Shown piece after piece: positions 34,628-46,012 of a stretch of 64,000 nucleotides of DNA. How positions within the stretch are numbered: the stretch's first letter is position 1; each line of letters begins with the position of its first letter. The notes below the pieces were generated by a model. That model ran no database searches. It saw nothing but the letters and a program-made list of their open reading frames with translations, and had not been told where the DNA came from. The position numbers were made by a program, and so were the translations under genes. Source of the stretch: Legionella waltersii (GTDB taxonomy: Bacteria; Pseudomonadota; Gammaproteobacteria; Legionellales; Legionellaceae); the NCBI RefSeq assembly GCF_001468085.1, contig NZ_LNZB01000036.1, positions 44,967-108,966 of the forward strand, written 5' to 3'.

Positions 34628-36493
34628 TTATCCAATCTCACCATGAAAATATCGATAAATTCGATCTGCTAGCTGCGCATTAATCCCTTGTACCTTACTA
34701 ATCTCTTCAAGAGAAGCTTTAGCTAATTCACGTATTCCTCCAAAGCGCTGTAATAATGCCTGACGACGCTTTGAGCCGACTCCTTCAATGCTCTCAAGAG
34801 ATGATTTCGACCTGACCTTTTCCCTCCTTTTACGATGTGAAGTGATCGCAAAACGATGAGCCTCGTCACGAATATGTTGTAATAAATGCAGAGCTATAGA
34901 GTCCTCCGGGAGTGTAAATTCTTTCTCTTCATGCACTAAAATCAACGTTTCCCATCCTGCTTTTCTTAATGGCCCCTTGGCAACTCCCAAAATGATCACA
35001 TCCGTTACGAGTAAAGCATCCAATACTTTTTTCGCGACAGCTACCTGCCCCTTGCCACCATCAATAACCAATAAATCAGGCAAAGACTTGGACTCAATTA
35101 ATCGCTTAAATCGTCTAGTTATGGCTTGTTCCATCGCAGCATAATCGTCTCCAGGGGTAATGCCTTCGATGTTGAACCTTCTGTATTCATTCGGACAAGG
35201 GCCTTCTTTATCAAAGACAACACATGAAGCGACCGTTGCCTCACCTGAGGTATGGCTAATGTCAAAACATTCCATACGCTCTATGGATTTACCTGTTGCT
35301 AAGATCTCTTCTAAAGCGGAATAACGTGATTTAATCGTTGAGTGCTTATTCACGAATTCAGCGATGGAAACTCGCAAATTGTTTTTAGCAAAATCCATCC
35401 ATCGAGATTTTATACCCCGTGGATTTACTTGTATTTTACATGCTTTCCCACGTTTCTGAGTCAGAATTTCTTCAAACAATGAATGCTCTGCAACTGAACT
35501 GTTAGTAAGAATTAAACCTGGAATTCGCTCAGTAGCATCCAAATAGTAAAATCCAATAAAGGCTTCGAAAATCTGTTGCCAGAGCAAGTCCGTATTCGCC
35601 TCTGTTTCCAGATTAAACTCAGGAACTTTTGGGAAAAAACTACGACTAGCCAATACTTGACCTTCACGAATTGTTACGCATTGGATGCAAGCAAACCCAG
35701 GTTGCGCCTCAATGGCTATGACATCGGCATCACCCCGCAATTGAACGACCGCCTGTTGCTCTTGAACCAAGCGTAAACTTTTAATTTGATCTCGTAAAAC
35801 AGCTGCTTCTTCAAAGTGCAACTGTTCAACTGCTCTATTCATTCGCTCAGCCAACTCATCAAGTATCAGCTGACATTTTCCTTGTAAAAACTGCATTGCA
35901 TCATCCACGGACTGTTTGTAATGCTCCGATGAAATGTAATTCACACAAGGCGCTGTGCAACGCTTGATTTGATATTGCAAACAAGGACGAGATCTTGCAT
36001 TAAAATAAGTATCACGACAAGTTCGAATCTTGAATACTTTTTGAATGGTAACTAAGGTTTCTTTTACTGCAGTAGTACTTGGATAAGGCCCAAAAAAATA
36101 CCCGGAAAGTGGTTTTTTTTTGCTTCTGTACAACTCAATTCGGGGAAATTCCGAATGATCTGATACATGAATATAGGGATATGATTTATCATCTCTAAGC
36201 AGTACATTGTATTTTGGTCGTAATGACTTAATTAAACTGCTTTCTAATAATAGTGCTTCTGTTTCCGTTCGTGTGACTGAAATATCAATGGATATAATTT
36301 GCTCAACTAGAGAGCGGGTCTTAACCCCACTGTTCTGCTTATTAAAATAGCTGCTTACTCTTTTTTTTAGATTACTTGCCTTCCCAACGTAAAGAACATG
36401 ACCGTCCTTATCCAGCATTTGATAAATACCAGGCTCATTGGGAAGTTTACTAAGAAATGCTACTAGATCTTGTTTGTTAGTCTGTTTATTCAT
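34628..36493 (-). CDS. uvrC: Excinuclease ABC subunit C
   Basis: UvrC makes both incisions in nucleotide excision repair. The product from the ATG at 36493 is 621 residues. It has the GIY-YIG domain ([20 protein letters not shown], with [11 protein letters not shown]), the UVR motif for UvrB ([16 protein letters not shown]), the RNase H-like nuclease region ([20 protein letters not shown] and [10 protein letters not shown]), and C-terminal helix-hairpin-helix motifs ([19 protein letters not shown]). A longer frame to a TTG at 36517 is possible but less likely. It follows letA after about 60 nt, as uvrC follows uvrY/gacA in other gammaproteobacteria. Confidence 0.96.
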   Translation of the reverse strand: MNKQTNKQDLVAFLSKLPNEPGIYQMLDKDGHVLYVGKASNLKKRVSSYFNKQNSGVKTRSLVEQIISIDISVTRTETEALLLESSLIKSLRPKYNVLLRDDKSYPYIHVSDHSEFPRIELYRSKKKPLSGYFFGPYPSTTAVKETLVTIQKVFKIRTCRDTYFNARSRPCLQYQIKRCTAPCVNYISSEHYKQSVDDAMQFLQGKCQLILDELAERMNRAVEQLHFEEAAVLRDQIKSLRLVQEQQAVVQLRGDADVIAIEAQPGFACIQCVTIREGQVLASRSFFPKVPEFNLETEANTDLLWQQIFEAFIGFYYLDATERIPGLILTNSSVAEHSLFEEILTQKRGKACKIQVNPRGIKSRWMDFAKNNLRVSIAEFVNKHSTIKSRYSALEEILATGKSIERMECFDISHTSGEATVASCVVFDKEGPCPNEYRRFNIEGITPGDDYAAMEQAITRRFKRLIESKSLPDLLVIDGGKGQVAVAKKVLDALLVTDVIILGVAKGPLRKAGWETLILVHEEKEFTLPEDSIALHLLQHIRDEAHRFAITSHRKRREKVRSKSSLESIEGVGSKRRQALLQRFGGIRELAKASLEEISKVQGINAQLADRIYRYFHGEIG

Positions 36494-36554
36494 TTTCCAT
36501 AAAGGGTCTAGTGACAACGTTTAATCTTGAGTGCCGATGTTTGCTTTACAGACC

Positions 36555-37214
36555 CTATTCTTCTTGAATTAAATTGTTGGGATGTTCGATAATTCGATGT
36601 TTCATCGCTAAATAAGTTAATTCAACATCGTTTTTAATTCCCAATTTTTCAAACATGCGGTAACGGTACCCGTTGATGGTTTTACTGCTTAAAAACAATC
36701 GGTCGGCAATGTCTTGTACATTCATGCCGCTGGTGATCATCAACATGACTTGCATCTCTCGCTCAGACAATAAATCAAATGGCGAATTTTGTGGTTCTTG
36801 GATACTGTTTATCGCCATTTTTTGGGCGATTTCCGCACTGAGATACTTCTCTCCTTTGGCAACCTTACGAATTGCTGCAGCCATTTCTTCTGCGCCTGAT
36901 TCCTTAGTAAGGTATCCCATAGCCCCCAACTGCAACACTCTTGTAGGCAAAGGGTCAGAGCAGATAGCGGTTACCGCAATGACTTTAATATGTGGATTCG
37001 ATTTTTTTAATCGACGCGTGACTTCCCAGCCATCAATACCAGGCATTTTCATATCTAATAAAATAACGTCAGGGTTATGTGTCTTAACAAAGGCCAATGC
37101 CTGCTCTCCGCTTTCGGCATCAGCAACCACAGTAACATCTGACAAATCTTCTAGCAATCGTCGAATTCCCATTCGAACCAATGCATGGTCATCAACAATG
37201 AGTACTTTAATCAA
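36555..37214 (-). CDS. letA: Response regulator LetA (GacA/UvrY homolog)
   Basis: LetA with the sensor LetS controls the switch of Legionella from replication to transmission through small RNAs that titrate CsrA. The 219-residue protein has a receiver domain (VLIVDDHALVRMGI, phospho-acceptor Asp in VILLDMKMPGIDGW) and a LuxR-type HTH (LSEREMQVMLMITSGMNVQD, then LSSKTINGYRYRMFEKLGI). The start codon is TTG at 37214, with GGAG six nt upstream; the nearby ATG at 37219 is out of frame and meets a stop at once. The weak start may limit LetA level. uvrC follows. Confidence 0.93.
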   Translation of the reverse strand: MIKVLIVDDHALVRMGIRRLLEDLSDVTVVADAESGEQALAFVKTHNPDVILLDMKMPGIDGWEVTRRLKKSNPHIKVIAVTAICSDPLPTRVLQLGAMGYLTKESGAEEMAAAIRKVAKGEKYLSAEIAQKMAINSIQEPQNSPFDLLSEREMQVMLMITSGMNVQDIADRLFLSSKTINGYRYRMFEKLGIKNDVELTYLAMKHRIIEHPNNLIQEE

Positions 37215-37345
37215 ATCATGCTCCTTGACCTAACAGTCAATGAACAAACCGGGTTAGCCGATGTTAGCAAGTCTCTATCCCCATTACAATACATACAACC
37301 TCTGCTCACTAGCCGCTGACCGTTAGCACTTTGTCAAAAATCAAC

Positions 37346-38164
37346 TTAACATGCCCTAATGTGAATGCTTGGATTGTTTTTATCCACTTTAAAATAGGGT
37401 GGAAACTCTCCTAATTCATGAGCTCTTTGCATGTATTGAGTGACGTCACTACCAATAAAATCATACAAGTCCTGGTAGCTATCAATTACAAAATAAACCG
37501 GCTGCAATTGATCAATACGATAAGGCATGCGAAATGCCGCTACTGGTTCAAACATAACTCTTAGCGGAATTTCACTTTCAACACAGTAAACGGTCTCACT
37601 GATAGACGATAAAATTCCCCCTCCATAAGCGCGCAACCCCGTTTTCGTTTTTATTAAACCAAATTCCACAGTAAACCAAAACATTCGCTGCAATAAAGCC
37701 CAGTCTTTCTCGGGTAAGGAAAGTACTTTGCAAGCATAGTCATGAACAAAATCGGCATAAACTGGATTGGTTAACATGGGACAATGGCCAAATAGCTCAT
37801 GAAAAATATCAGGCTCTTGAATATAGTCTATTTCCTCTTCACAACGAATAAATGTTGCTGCAGGGAAAAAACGTGTTGCTAATAGTTCAAAGAATTCTCG
37901 GGCAGAAATTAATGCCGCAACTGGTGCAACTTGCCAACCTGTTTTCGCTTTTAAACGTGAATTAACCTCAGGAAGCTGAGGAATTTCATGACTATTTAAC
38001 CCCAAAATCTCCAAGCCGCTCATAAATTCATCGCAGGCCCTTCCTGGCAATAGCTTCTGCTGTCTTTCGTATAAAATAGTCCATATTTTGTGTTCTTCCG
38101 GAGAATATTGAACGTAACCCTGAGCATTTGGAGTGTGGGCAACATAGCGGCTTTTAAATTCCAT
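37346..38164 (-). CDS. phhA: Phenylalanine-4-hydroxylase
   Basis: PhhA converts phenylalanine to tyrosine using Fe(II), oxygen and a pterin; in Legionella it also feeds homogentisate-derived pyomelanin. The 272-residue monodomain enzyme has the iron motif in QEPDIFHELFGHCPMLTNP and the third ligand Glu in FWFTVEFGLIKT, followed by AYGGGILSS. An AGGAG lies 6 nt before the ATG. The gene stands alone, divergent from the CinA-like gene, with about 130 nt between it and letA downstream. Confidence 0.96.
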   Translation of the reverse strand: MEFKSRYVAHTPNAQGYVQYSPEEHKIWTILYERQQKLLPGRACDEFMSGLEILGLNSHEIPQLPEVNSRLKAKTGWQVAPVAALISAREFFELLATRFFPAATFIRCEEEIDYIQEPDIFHELFGHCPMLTNPVYADFVHDYACKVLSLPEKDWALLQRMFWFTVEFGLIKTKTGLRAYGGGILSSISETVYCVESEIPLRVMFEPVAAFRMPYRIDQLQPVYFVIDSYQDLYDFIGSDVTQYMQRAHELGEFPPYFKVDKNNPSIHIRAC

Positions 38165-38369
38165 ACTTTCTCCTTAACACAAGAATACAAATCACTGAGC
38201 ATAATGAAGAATAACCCTTTTGTACACCCTCAGAACTTACGAAAAATCCCTTCCCCTTCGTTAAAACCAGCAGGACTTACGCAAAATTGGAAATAATTCG
38301 TCAATACCTACGTATTTTCTATTTTATATTATAGAATTCTTTAAAAGATAATTCTTAGGATGTTGAAAA

Positions 38370-40457
<2,088 letters not shown>

Positions 40458-40463
40458 TTATGC

Positions 40464-40490
40464 TAAAAAAAAACCCCGTTGCCGGGGTAT
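40464..40490 (-). terminator. Terminator between rpmA and obgE
   Basis: On the reverse strand CCCCGG-CAA-CGGGG is followed by nine T residues. It lies about 55 nt after the rpmA stop and 16 nt before the obgE start, and probably reduces read-through from the ribosomal genes into obgE. Confidence 0.85.
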
Positions 40491-40545
40491 CAAAAAGAAT
40501 ATAATCAAGACTAGTCGAACAACATTGTAGAATTGTTAACTAAAC

Positions 40546-40824
40546 TTAGTTAGCTGCTTCTTTTTGTTCTTCTGGAACAATTGTGACGTACTTACGGTTT
40601 TTCTCACCTTTAACAGTAAATTTAACCAAGCCTTCAACCAAAGCGTATAAAGTATGGTCTCTACCACAACCTACTCCTGGTCCTGGATGAAAACGTGTAC
40701 CACGTTGTCTTACAAGAACTTCACCAGCATTTACAAATTGACCGCCAAAACGTTTAACACCTAGAAACTTAGGATTCGAGTCACGGCCGTTACGAGTACT
40801 ACCGCCTGCTTTTTTATGAGCCAT
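40546..40824 (-). CDS. rpmA: 50S ribosomal protein L27
   Basis: The 92-residue protein starts [20 protein letters not shown] and contains [20 protein letters not shown] and [21 protein letters not shown]27 sits at the peptidyl-transferase centre through its N-terminal tail. It starts 12 nt after the rplU stop, forming the conserved rplU-rpmA pair, and is followed by a strong terminator. Confidence 0.98.
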   Translation of the reverse strand: MAHKKAGGSTRNGRDSNPKFLGVKRFGGQFVNAGEVLVRQRGTRFHPGPGVGCGRDHTLYALVEGLVKFTVKGEKNRKYVTIVPEEQKEAAN

Positions 40825-40836
40825 TGCTATCCCCTC

Positions 40837-41148
40837 TTACTTGCTTATCGCAGTAATTTTAACTTGTGAATAATACTGTCTGTGCCCCATTCTTTTCATG
40901 TGGTGCTTACGACGTCTAAATTTGATAATTTTAACTTTTTTATGACGGCCATGATCAAGCACTTCTGCTTTCACAGTAGCTTTAGCAATTAATGGAGTAC
41001 CACAAACTACTTTATCACCATCAACAAGCATGAGCACTTCGGAAAATTTGATTTCGTTGCCAACGTCTTCAGGCAGCATTTCAATTTTTAGAACATCACC
41101 TTCTTTTACGGTATATTGCTTACCGCCAGTCTTAATTACCGCGTACAT
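40837..41148 (-). CDS. rplU: 50S ribosomal protein L21
   Basis: From the ATG at 41148 the product is 103 residues, the same length as E. coli L21. It starts MYAVIKTGGKQYTVKEGDVL and has the C-terminal RNA-binding stretch KIIKFRRRKHHMKRMGHRQY. A 12-codon upstream extension of the frame is rejected because it breaks the conserved N-terminus. A good promoter lies about 60 nt upstream. Confidence 0.97.
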   Translation of the reverse strand: MYAVIKTGGKQYTVKEGDVLKIEMLPEDVGNEIKFSEVLMLVDGDKVVCGTPLIAKATVKAEVLDHGRHKKVKIIKFRRRKHHMKRMGHRQYYSQVKITAISK

Positions 41149-41203
41149 ATTTTTTATTCTCCAATTCGCCTGATTGGCTATCACAATTCCAACAAAGTGC
41201 CAT

Positions 41204-41232
41204 ATTCTATGAAATTCTGACTATTACTTCAA
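41204..41232 (-). promoter_or_regulatory. Promoter of rplU-rpmA
   Basis: On the reverse strand TTGAAG (41232-41227) and TAGAAT (41209-41204) are separated by exactly 17 nt, matching 4/6 and 5/6 of the consensus. It lies 56 nt upstream of the rplU start codon. Confidence 0.7.
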
Positions 41233-41250
41233 GTTCATTTTAAAATATTG

Positions 41251-41311
41251 TATACTTTACATCCCTTCCTGACTTATTCCTTGTTGAATAAGACTGCTCA
41301 GGTATTTAGTC
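41251..41311 (+). promoter_or_regulatory. -10 box and structured leader of rplY
   Basis: TATACT at 41251-41256 is a 5/6 match to the -10 consensus. The leader that would follow is about 95 nt long. It can form the stem CTTATTC/GAATAAG (41273-41292) and then AGACT/AGTCT (41291-41311), which partly compete. This might allow autoregulation by L25 but could be chance. Confidence 0.4.
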
Positions 41312-41358
41312 TGGTCGCGGATTAAATAGGGACAACCTATAATTTGGAGTGACTGAAC

Positions 41359-42024
41359 ATGTCAGAGATTATTTTAGAAGCTGAAACAAGAACGGATATG
41401 GGGAAAGGTGCGAGCCGCCGCCTAAGACGTCTTGAAAATAAAGTGCCTGCTGTTATTTATGGCGGGGATAAAAAGCCAAAATCCATTCACTTTTTACACA
41501 ATAAAGTGATCAAAGCACTTGAGACAGAAAGCATTTATTCAAGTGTGTTTGATATCACCGTAGACGGTAAAGTTGAACATGTGATTTTAAAATCATTACA
41601 ACGACACCCCTACAAGCCTATTGTAATGCACATGGATTTACAACGAGTATCTGGAAAAGACGTGCTTGTTAAAATGGTTCCCATTCACTTTGTCAATGAA
41701 GAAGCATCACCAGGAATTAAAGCTGGCGGTATGATCCAACACACCATGACTCAAGTTGAAGTTCGTTGCCAAGCAAAAGATCTTCCTGAGTACATTGAAG
41801 TGGATATGTCTACTGTAGGATTAGATGACGTAGTTCATTTATCCAACATTAAACTTCCTAAAGGTGTGAAGCTAACCGTTGATTTGGCTGACGGCAGTCA
41901 TGACTCACCCGTTGTTAGTATTCATACACCAAAAACAAGCTCTGCTGATCTAGAAGAGCCTGTTGTTGCGCCATCAGCTGTTCCAACAACTGGTGAAACA
42001 GAAGAAGATAAAGGCGCTGAGTAA
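41359..42024 (+). CDS. rplY: 50S ribosomal protein L25/general stress protein Ctc
   Basis: This 221-residue protein is the long (Ctc-type) form. The N-terminal L25 domain binds 5S rRNA (ILEAETRTDMGKGASRRLRR, PAVIYGG). The TL5-like C-terminal domain follows (VLVKMVPIHFVNEEASPGIK, LPKGVKLTV) with an acidic tail (TTGETEEDKGAE). The start ATG follows TTGGAGTG. It is followed by a long hairpin and then pth, the usual neighbour, and likely ychF, in one transcription direction. Confidence 0.96.
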   Translation: MSEIILEAETRTDMGKGASRRLRRLENKVPAVIYGGDKKPKSIHFLHNKVIKALETESIYSSVFDITVDGKVEHVILKSLQRHPYKPIVMHMDLQRVSGKDVLVKMVPIHFVNEEASPGIKAGGMIQHTMTQVEVRCQAKDLPEYIEVDMSTVGLDDVVHLSNIKLPKGVKLTVDLADGSHDSPVVSIHTPKTSSADLEEPVVAPSAVPTTGETEEDKGAE

Positions 42025-42042
42025 GCAGCCATCTAGACCTTA

Positions 42043-42085
42043 TTTCATGCAAATACAAAACTCTAATCGATGTATTTGCATGAAA
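42043..42085. other. Perfect 15-bp inverted repeat between rplY and pth
   Basis: TTTCATGCAAATACA (42043-42057) and TGTATTTGCATGAAA (42071-42085) surround a 13-nt loop. No T-run follows, so it is not a standard terminator. It ends 22 nt before the pth start and could stabilise or attenuate the rplY-pth transcript or bind a protein. Confidence 0.8.
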
Positions 42086-42107
42086 ACGACTAAAAGACCT
42101 ACAGCTT

Positions 42108-42677
42108 ATGGCCATAAAACTCATTATTGGACTCCGCAATCCAGGCACAGCCTATGAGCAGACACGACACAACGCTGGCGGTTGGTTAGTACATAGCTTA
42201 GCTCAAAGACATAATGCCCATTTTAAACTCGATAAAAAAATGCAAGCGGAATTGGCTGAATTGAAAGTGAATAATCACTCTTGTTTATTGGCATTACCCT
42301 TAACATTCATGAACCATAGCGGACAACCAGTAAGAGCAATCAGTCAATTTTATAAAATGTTGCCCGAAGAAATTATAGTTGTTCATGATGAATTGGATTT
42401 ACCAGCAGGTCGAGTTAAATTAAAGACCGGCGGTGGCCATGGCGGACATAATGGACTCAGAGACATCATCGCCCAACTAGGAAGTGGTGATTTTCATCGA
42501 GTAAGAATAGGAATTGGTCATCCTGGGCATAGAGATTTGGTGCATCAGTATGTTTTAAGTAAACCTTCAATGAGCGACCGTCAACATATTTATGATGCTG
42601 TTGATAGAGGTGTAGCTGTACTACCGACTGCCATAGAGGGTGATATTGCTCGTGCAATGAATCAGTTAAACGCTTAA
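42108..42677 (+). CDS. pth: Peptidyl-tRNA hydrolase
   Basis: Pth recycles tRNA from drop-off peptidyl-tRNA. The 189-residue enzyme has the family motifs: LIIGLRNPGTAYEQTRHNAG (catalytic His in RHNAGGW), LTFMNHSGQPV, and IIVVHDELDLPAGRVKLKTG followed by GGHGGHNGLRD. The ATG at 42108 gives the standard N-terminus. It lies between rplY and ychF, a conserved gammaproteobacterial order. Confidence 0.97.
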   Translation: MAIKLIIGLRNPGTAYEQTRHNAGGWLVHSLAQRHNAHFKLDKKMQAELAELKVNNHSCLLALPLTFMNHSGQPVRAISQFYKMLPEEIIVVHDELDLPAGRVKLKTGGGHGGHNGLRDIIAQLGSGDFHRVRIGIGHPGHRDLVHQYVLSKPSMSDRQHIYDAVDRGVAVLPTAIEGDIARAMNQLNA

Positions 42678-42701
42678 TCGAATTGATAAGAGGTATTATT
42701 C

Positions 42702-43793
42702 ATGGGATTTAAATGTGGAATCGTAGGCTTACCCAATGTAGGTAAATCAACTCTTTTTAATGCGCTTACTAAGGCAGGAATTGAAGCTGCGAATTACCCC
42801 TTTTGTACGATTGAACCTAATGTAGGAATTGTCACAGTACCCGATCCTCGTTTGGATGCCTTGGCTAATATCGTTAAACCACAACAAGTTCTTCATGCAA
42901 CCATGCAATTTGTGGATATTGCCGGACTGGTTAAAGGCGCATCCAGTGGCGAAGGATTAGGCAATCAATTTTTAGCAAATATACGCGAAACAGACGCCAT
43001 AGCTCATGTGGTTAGATGTTTTGAAAATACAGACGTTATTCATGTGGAAGGCCGCGTTGATCCAATCAGCGACATTGAGGTTATTAATACTGAGCTTGCA
43101 CTAGCCGACATGGATACCCTCGAGAAGGCCATCTTGAAGGCAGGAAAAAATAGCCGAAGTGGAAATAAAGAAGCCATTTTTGAGCTTAAAACTCTAGAAA
43201 AAATTAAAGCCCACCTTGATCAGGGCTTTCCAGTTCGAACGTTGGAACTCGGCACAGACGAAATCCAAATCAGCAAGCGATTATTTCTACTGACTGCTAA
43301 ACCAGTGTTATACATTGCCAATGTGAATGACGACGGTTATGAAAACAATCCCTTATTGGAAAAAGTTAAGAAACTTGCTGAACAGGAAAATGCTCGTATA
43401 GTTGCATTATGCGCTGCTACCGAAGCAGAGCTTGTTGAGTTGGATGATGAAGATCGACTCGAGTTCATGGATGGTTTAGGGCTCGAAGAACCAGGATTAA
43501 ATAAAGTCATCCGAGCAGGATATGATTTATTAGGCTTACAAACTTATTTTACTGCCGGAGTCAAAGAGGTAAGAGCATGGACTGTGCATAAAGGGGCCAC
43601 AGCACCTCAAGCAGCAGGAGTAATTCACACCGATTTTGAAAAAGGATTTATTCGAGCCGAGGTTATTGCTTATAAGGACTTTATTCAATTTGGTGGTGAA
43701 CAAGGCTCCAAAGAAGCAGGAAAACTACGATTGGAAGGCAAGGAGTACATTGTATTGGATGGTGACGTGATGCATTTCCGTTTTAACGTCTAG
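42702..43793 (+). CDS. ychF: Ribosome-binding ATPase YchF
   Basis: YchF is an Obg-related P-loop protein that prefers ATP and binds ribosomes. The 363-residue protein has G1 [21 protein letters not shown]3 [20 protein letters not shown] and an altered specificity motif (YIANVND in place of NKxD), which explains the ATP preference in the family. The C-terminal TGS domain is seen in [15 protein letters not shown] and [16 protein letters not shown]. It begins 24 nt after pth with GAGG upstream. Confidence 0.97.
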   Translation: MGFKCGIVGLPNVGKSTLFNALTKAGIEAANYPFCTIEPNVGIVTVPDPRLDALANIVKPQQVLHATMQFVDIAGLVKGASSGEGLGNQFLANIRETDAIAHVVRCFENTDVIHVEGRVDPISDIEVINTELALADMDTLEKAILKAGKNSRSGNKEAIFELKTLEKIKAHLDQGFPVRTLELGTDEIQISKRLFLLTAKPVLYIANVNDDGYENNPLLEKVKKLAEQENARIVALCAATEAELVELDDEDRLEFMDGLGLEEPGLNKVIRAGYDLLGLQTYFTAGVKEVRAWTVHKGATAPQAAGVIHTDFEKGFIRAEVIAYKDFIQFGGEQGSKEAGKLRLEGKEYIVLDGDVMHFRFNV

Positions 43794-43886
43794 CCCAGTT
43801 CATAGGATAGCCTAATTTGCAATCCGTTTCCTGAGGGTCACTGCTCGGATGTGATGTGAGAACAGAAGAATGGGGACCAGAAGAGT

Positions 43887-43915
43887 GGGGACGGACCCCA
43901 CTGGGGTCCGTCCCC
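43887..43915. repeat. 29-bp palindrome, copy 4
   Basis: GGGGACGGACCCC-ACT-GGGGTCCGTCCCC in the gap between ychF and ispB, about 95 nt after the ychF stop. Nothing else coding is seen in this gap; a fragment TTTCGTAAGTCC (about 43950) recalls the end of the AGGACTTRCG repeat. Confidence 0.9.
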
Positions 43916-43974
43916 ATTTAACGCGATGTCTAACAAAGAAATTGGGGTATTTCGTAAGTCCGTAGGGGATTCTA

Positions 43975-44003
43975 TTGACAATTTAACCTGTCCCCCTTAG
44001 CAT
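43975..44003 (+). promoter_or_regulatory. Promoter of ispB
   Basis: A perfect TTGACA (43975-43980) is followed after 17 nt by TAGCAT (43998-44003), 4/6 of the -10 consensus. The ispB ATG is 30 nt downstream. Confidence 0.6.
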
Positions 44004-44032
44004 TCTTGCATTAAATTATAGAGGGTAATTGA

Positions 44033-45001
44033 ATGACTATTGACCGTTTAAGAGAGCTTGTTCAAGATGACTTTGACGCGGTTAATCATTTAATTGTTGA
44101 TAAAATTCAATCGCAAGTAGGGTTAATTCATGACTTATCCCAACACATTGTTGAAAGTGGTGGGAAGCGCTTACGCCCTCTGGTTGTCCTGTTAGCAAGC
44201 AATGCTTGTGACTACAAAGGCAGAGACCACATTTCTCTTGCAGCCATGGTTGAGTTTTTTCATACAGCCACGCTCTTGCACGATGATGTGATTGATGAAT
44301 CCACACTCCGCCGCGGTAGACAGACGGCAAACAGCATTTGGGGTAGCAAAGCCAGTGTGCTAGTCGGAGATTACCTATTCACCCAATCCGTTCAATTAAT
44401 GGTGGAAGTTGGTATTACTGAAATTCTGAATTTGTTAGCCAACACCTCTCACCAAATTACTTGTGGAGAAGTTAAGCAATTAGCAAACAGACACAATCCA
44501 GCCCTTAACCTAGATGATTATCTTGATGTCATCAGGGCTAAAACCGCGTTATTGTTTGCTGCTGCGGCATGTATTGGACCTATCCTTACAAGTGCGCCAA
44601 TCGAAGTTCAGAATGGTCTTTATAATTATGGGATGCATTTGGGTAATGCTTTTCAACTCATCGATGATGCCTTAGATTATTGCTCCGATACGTTTACACT
44701 TGGAAAAAATATTGGCGATGATCTTGCTGATGGTAAAGCCACTTTACCATTGATTCATGCCTTACAAAACGGAACTCCTTCTCAACAAGAGCTGATCAAA
44801 GAAAGCTTAAAAGAAGGAAGTTTACGCTACCTACCAGACATATTAATCGCTATTGAACAAACAGAAGCAATACCATTCACTAAACGTGTTGCTGCACAAG
44901 AGGTTGATTCAGCGTTGACTCATTTAGAAGTAGTCCCCGATTCCATCTATAAAACTGCTTTAGTTGATTTAGCAAGATTTGCCTTAGAAAGGAATTATTG
45001 A
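44033..45001 (+). CDS. ispB: Octaprenyl (polyprenyl) diphosphate synthase
   Basis: IspB makes the long isoprenoid side chain of ubiquinone. The 322-residue enzyme has the first aspartate-rich motif in TATLLHDDVIDESTLRRGR and the second in FQLIDDALDYCSDTF, with GGKRLRPLVVLLAS near the N-terminus. Chain length cannot be read with certainty, so octaprenyl is by homology. In many gammaproteobacteria it is divergent from rplU-rpmA-obgE; here rplY, pth and ychF lie in between. The methyltransferase cluster begins 39 nt after its stop and may be read through. Confidence 0.94.
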   Translation: MTIDRLRELVQDDFDAVNHLIVDKIQSQVGLIHDLSQHIVESGGKRLRPLVVLLASNACDYKGRDHISLAAMVEFFHTATLLHDDVIDESTLRRGRQTANSIWGSKASVLVGDYLFTQSVQLMVEVGITEILNLLANTSHQITCGEVKQLANRHNPALNLDDYLDVIRAKTALLFAAAACIGPILTSAPIEVQNGLYNYGMHLGNAFQLIDDALDYCSDTFTLGKNIGDDLADGKATLPLIHALQNGTPSQQELIKESLKEGSLRYLPDILIAIEQTEAIPFTKRVAAQEVDSALTHLEVVPDSIYKTALVDLARFALERNY

Positions 45002-45040
45002 CCTATACTCTAAATAAGGTCATAAGAAAACTCCCCCAAC

Positions 45041-46012
45041 ATGGAAATGGAACCTAAATCATTCAGACGAACTGCTGAACAAATCGGCTTTGTAATTACG
45101 CATCAATGTTATGAAAATTCTGAAGCCAATCTGATGAAAGAGCAAATTCAAGATACCTACACCTTTTGGGGAAAGATATTTAATAACGTACGCTTTATGA
45201 ATTTAGGGTTGTGGAATCGTAAAATTTATAATGAATACACTGCATTGCCTTTTAATTTTTCAACTATTTCTAAAACACAGGATATTTATTCCCAATTACA
45301 CCTCTATTTCATGATAAGACCACTCATAAAGAAGGCGTTTTTTAATAAAAGACTTCTAGAGATTGGCTGTGGAAATGGGATTGGTCTGAAAGCAAGCTCT
45401 CAGTTACTGAAAACAAGTCATGCCTTAGGCATTGATTTAGTAAACCAGCATGTCAACAACGCAATGAAATCCTTTCATGAGGAAAACAAGGTTAATTATA
45501 TCCAATCAGATGCTGAGCGACTCCCGATAGAGGATAATAGCGTAGACATAATCACTAATCTTGAAAGCTCTCATCTTTACCCAAGAATTCAGTTGTTCTT
45601 TGCAGAGGTTGAACGTGTTTTAGCACCCGGGGGCTATTTTTGTTATGCTGACCATGACGTTCCAGTGAAATCTCAAGCAAAACGATTTGAAGCTTTTCTT
45701 AAATCAAACCCCAACATGAAAGTCATTCAGAAAACGAACATCACTAGAATGGTCCAATCCTCCATCTATGAGAGAATCATTGCCAGAGAAGATAACTTTT
45801 ATAACTCATCACTACAACTGTTTGGCGCAAACAGTCCAAATTTGGGAATTGATATGTTGCACCTGGCCTATGCAGTAGGTCTTATTTTTCTTCCCTGGTG
45901 GTGGATACGTTTTAAAAGACCTGAGTTACATTACATTGCAAAAGCCGCTCGAAGAGAAAAATTCTGGGGTAAAAAATATTATTTTTATTATCTTATACAG
46001 AAAATTAAATGA
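45041..46012 (+). CDS. SAM-dependent methyltransferase, first of three tandem paralogs
   Basis: This 323-residue class I methyltransferase has motif I as LLEIGCGNGIGLKASSQLL, an acidic motif II (ALGIDLV) and post-motif GGYFCYADHDVP. A long N-terminal extension (about 90 residues, with YTFWGKIFNNVRFMNLGLWN) and a C-terminal block (FLPWWWIRFKRPEL, then KFWGKKYYFYYLIQK) are shared with the next two genes but not with typical UbiE enzymes. The substrate is unknown. No good ribosome binding site precedes the ATG at 45041; an in-frame ATG at 45047 is an alternative. The stop overlaps the next start by 4 bp. It is the most divergent of the three. Confidence 0.82.
   Translation: MEMEPKSFRRTAEQIGFVITHQCYENSEANLMKEQIQDTYTFWGKIFNNVRFMNLGLWNRKIYNEYTALPFNFSTISKTQDIYSQLHLYFMIRPLIKKAFFNKRLLEIGCGNGIGLKASSQLLKTSHALGIDLVNQHVNNAMKSFHEENKVNYIQSDAERLPIEDNSVDIITNLESSHLYPRIQLFFAEVERVLAPGGYFCYADHDVPVKSQAKRFEAFLKSNPNMKVIQKTNITRMVQSSIYERIIAREDNFYNSSLQLFGANSPNLGIDMLHLAYAVGLIFLPWWWIRFKRPELHYIAKAARREKFWGKKYYFYYLIQKIK

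Noticed and set aside
34435-34683. Short open frames over the palindrome and tandem repeat near 34.5 kb
   Set aside because: They consist of repeat DNA, lack ribosome binding sites, and overlap the end of uvrC on the other strand.
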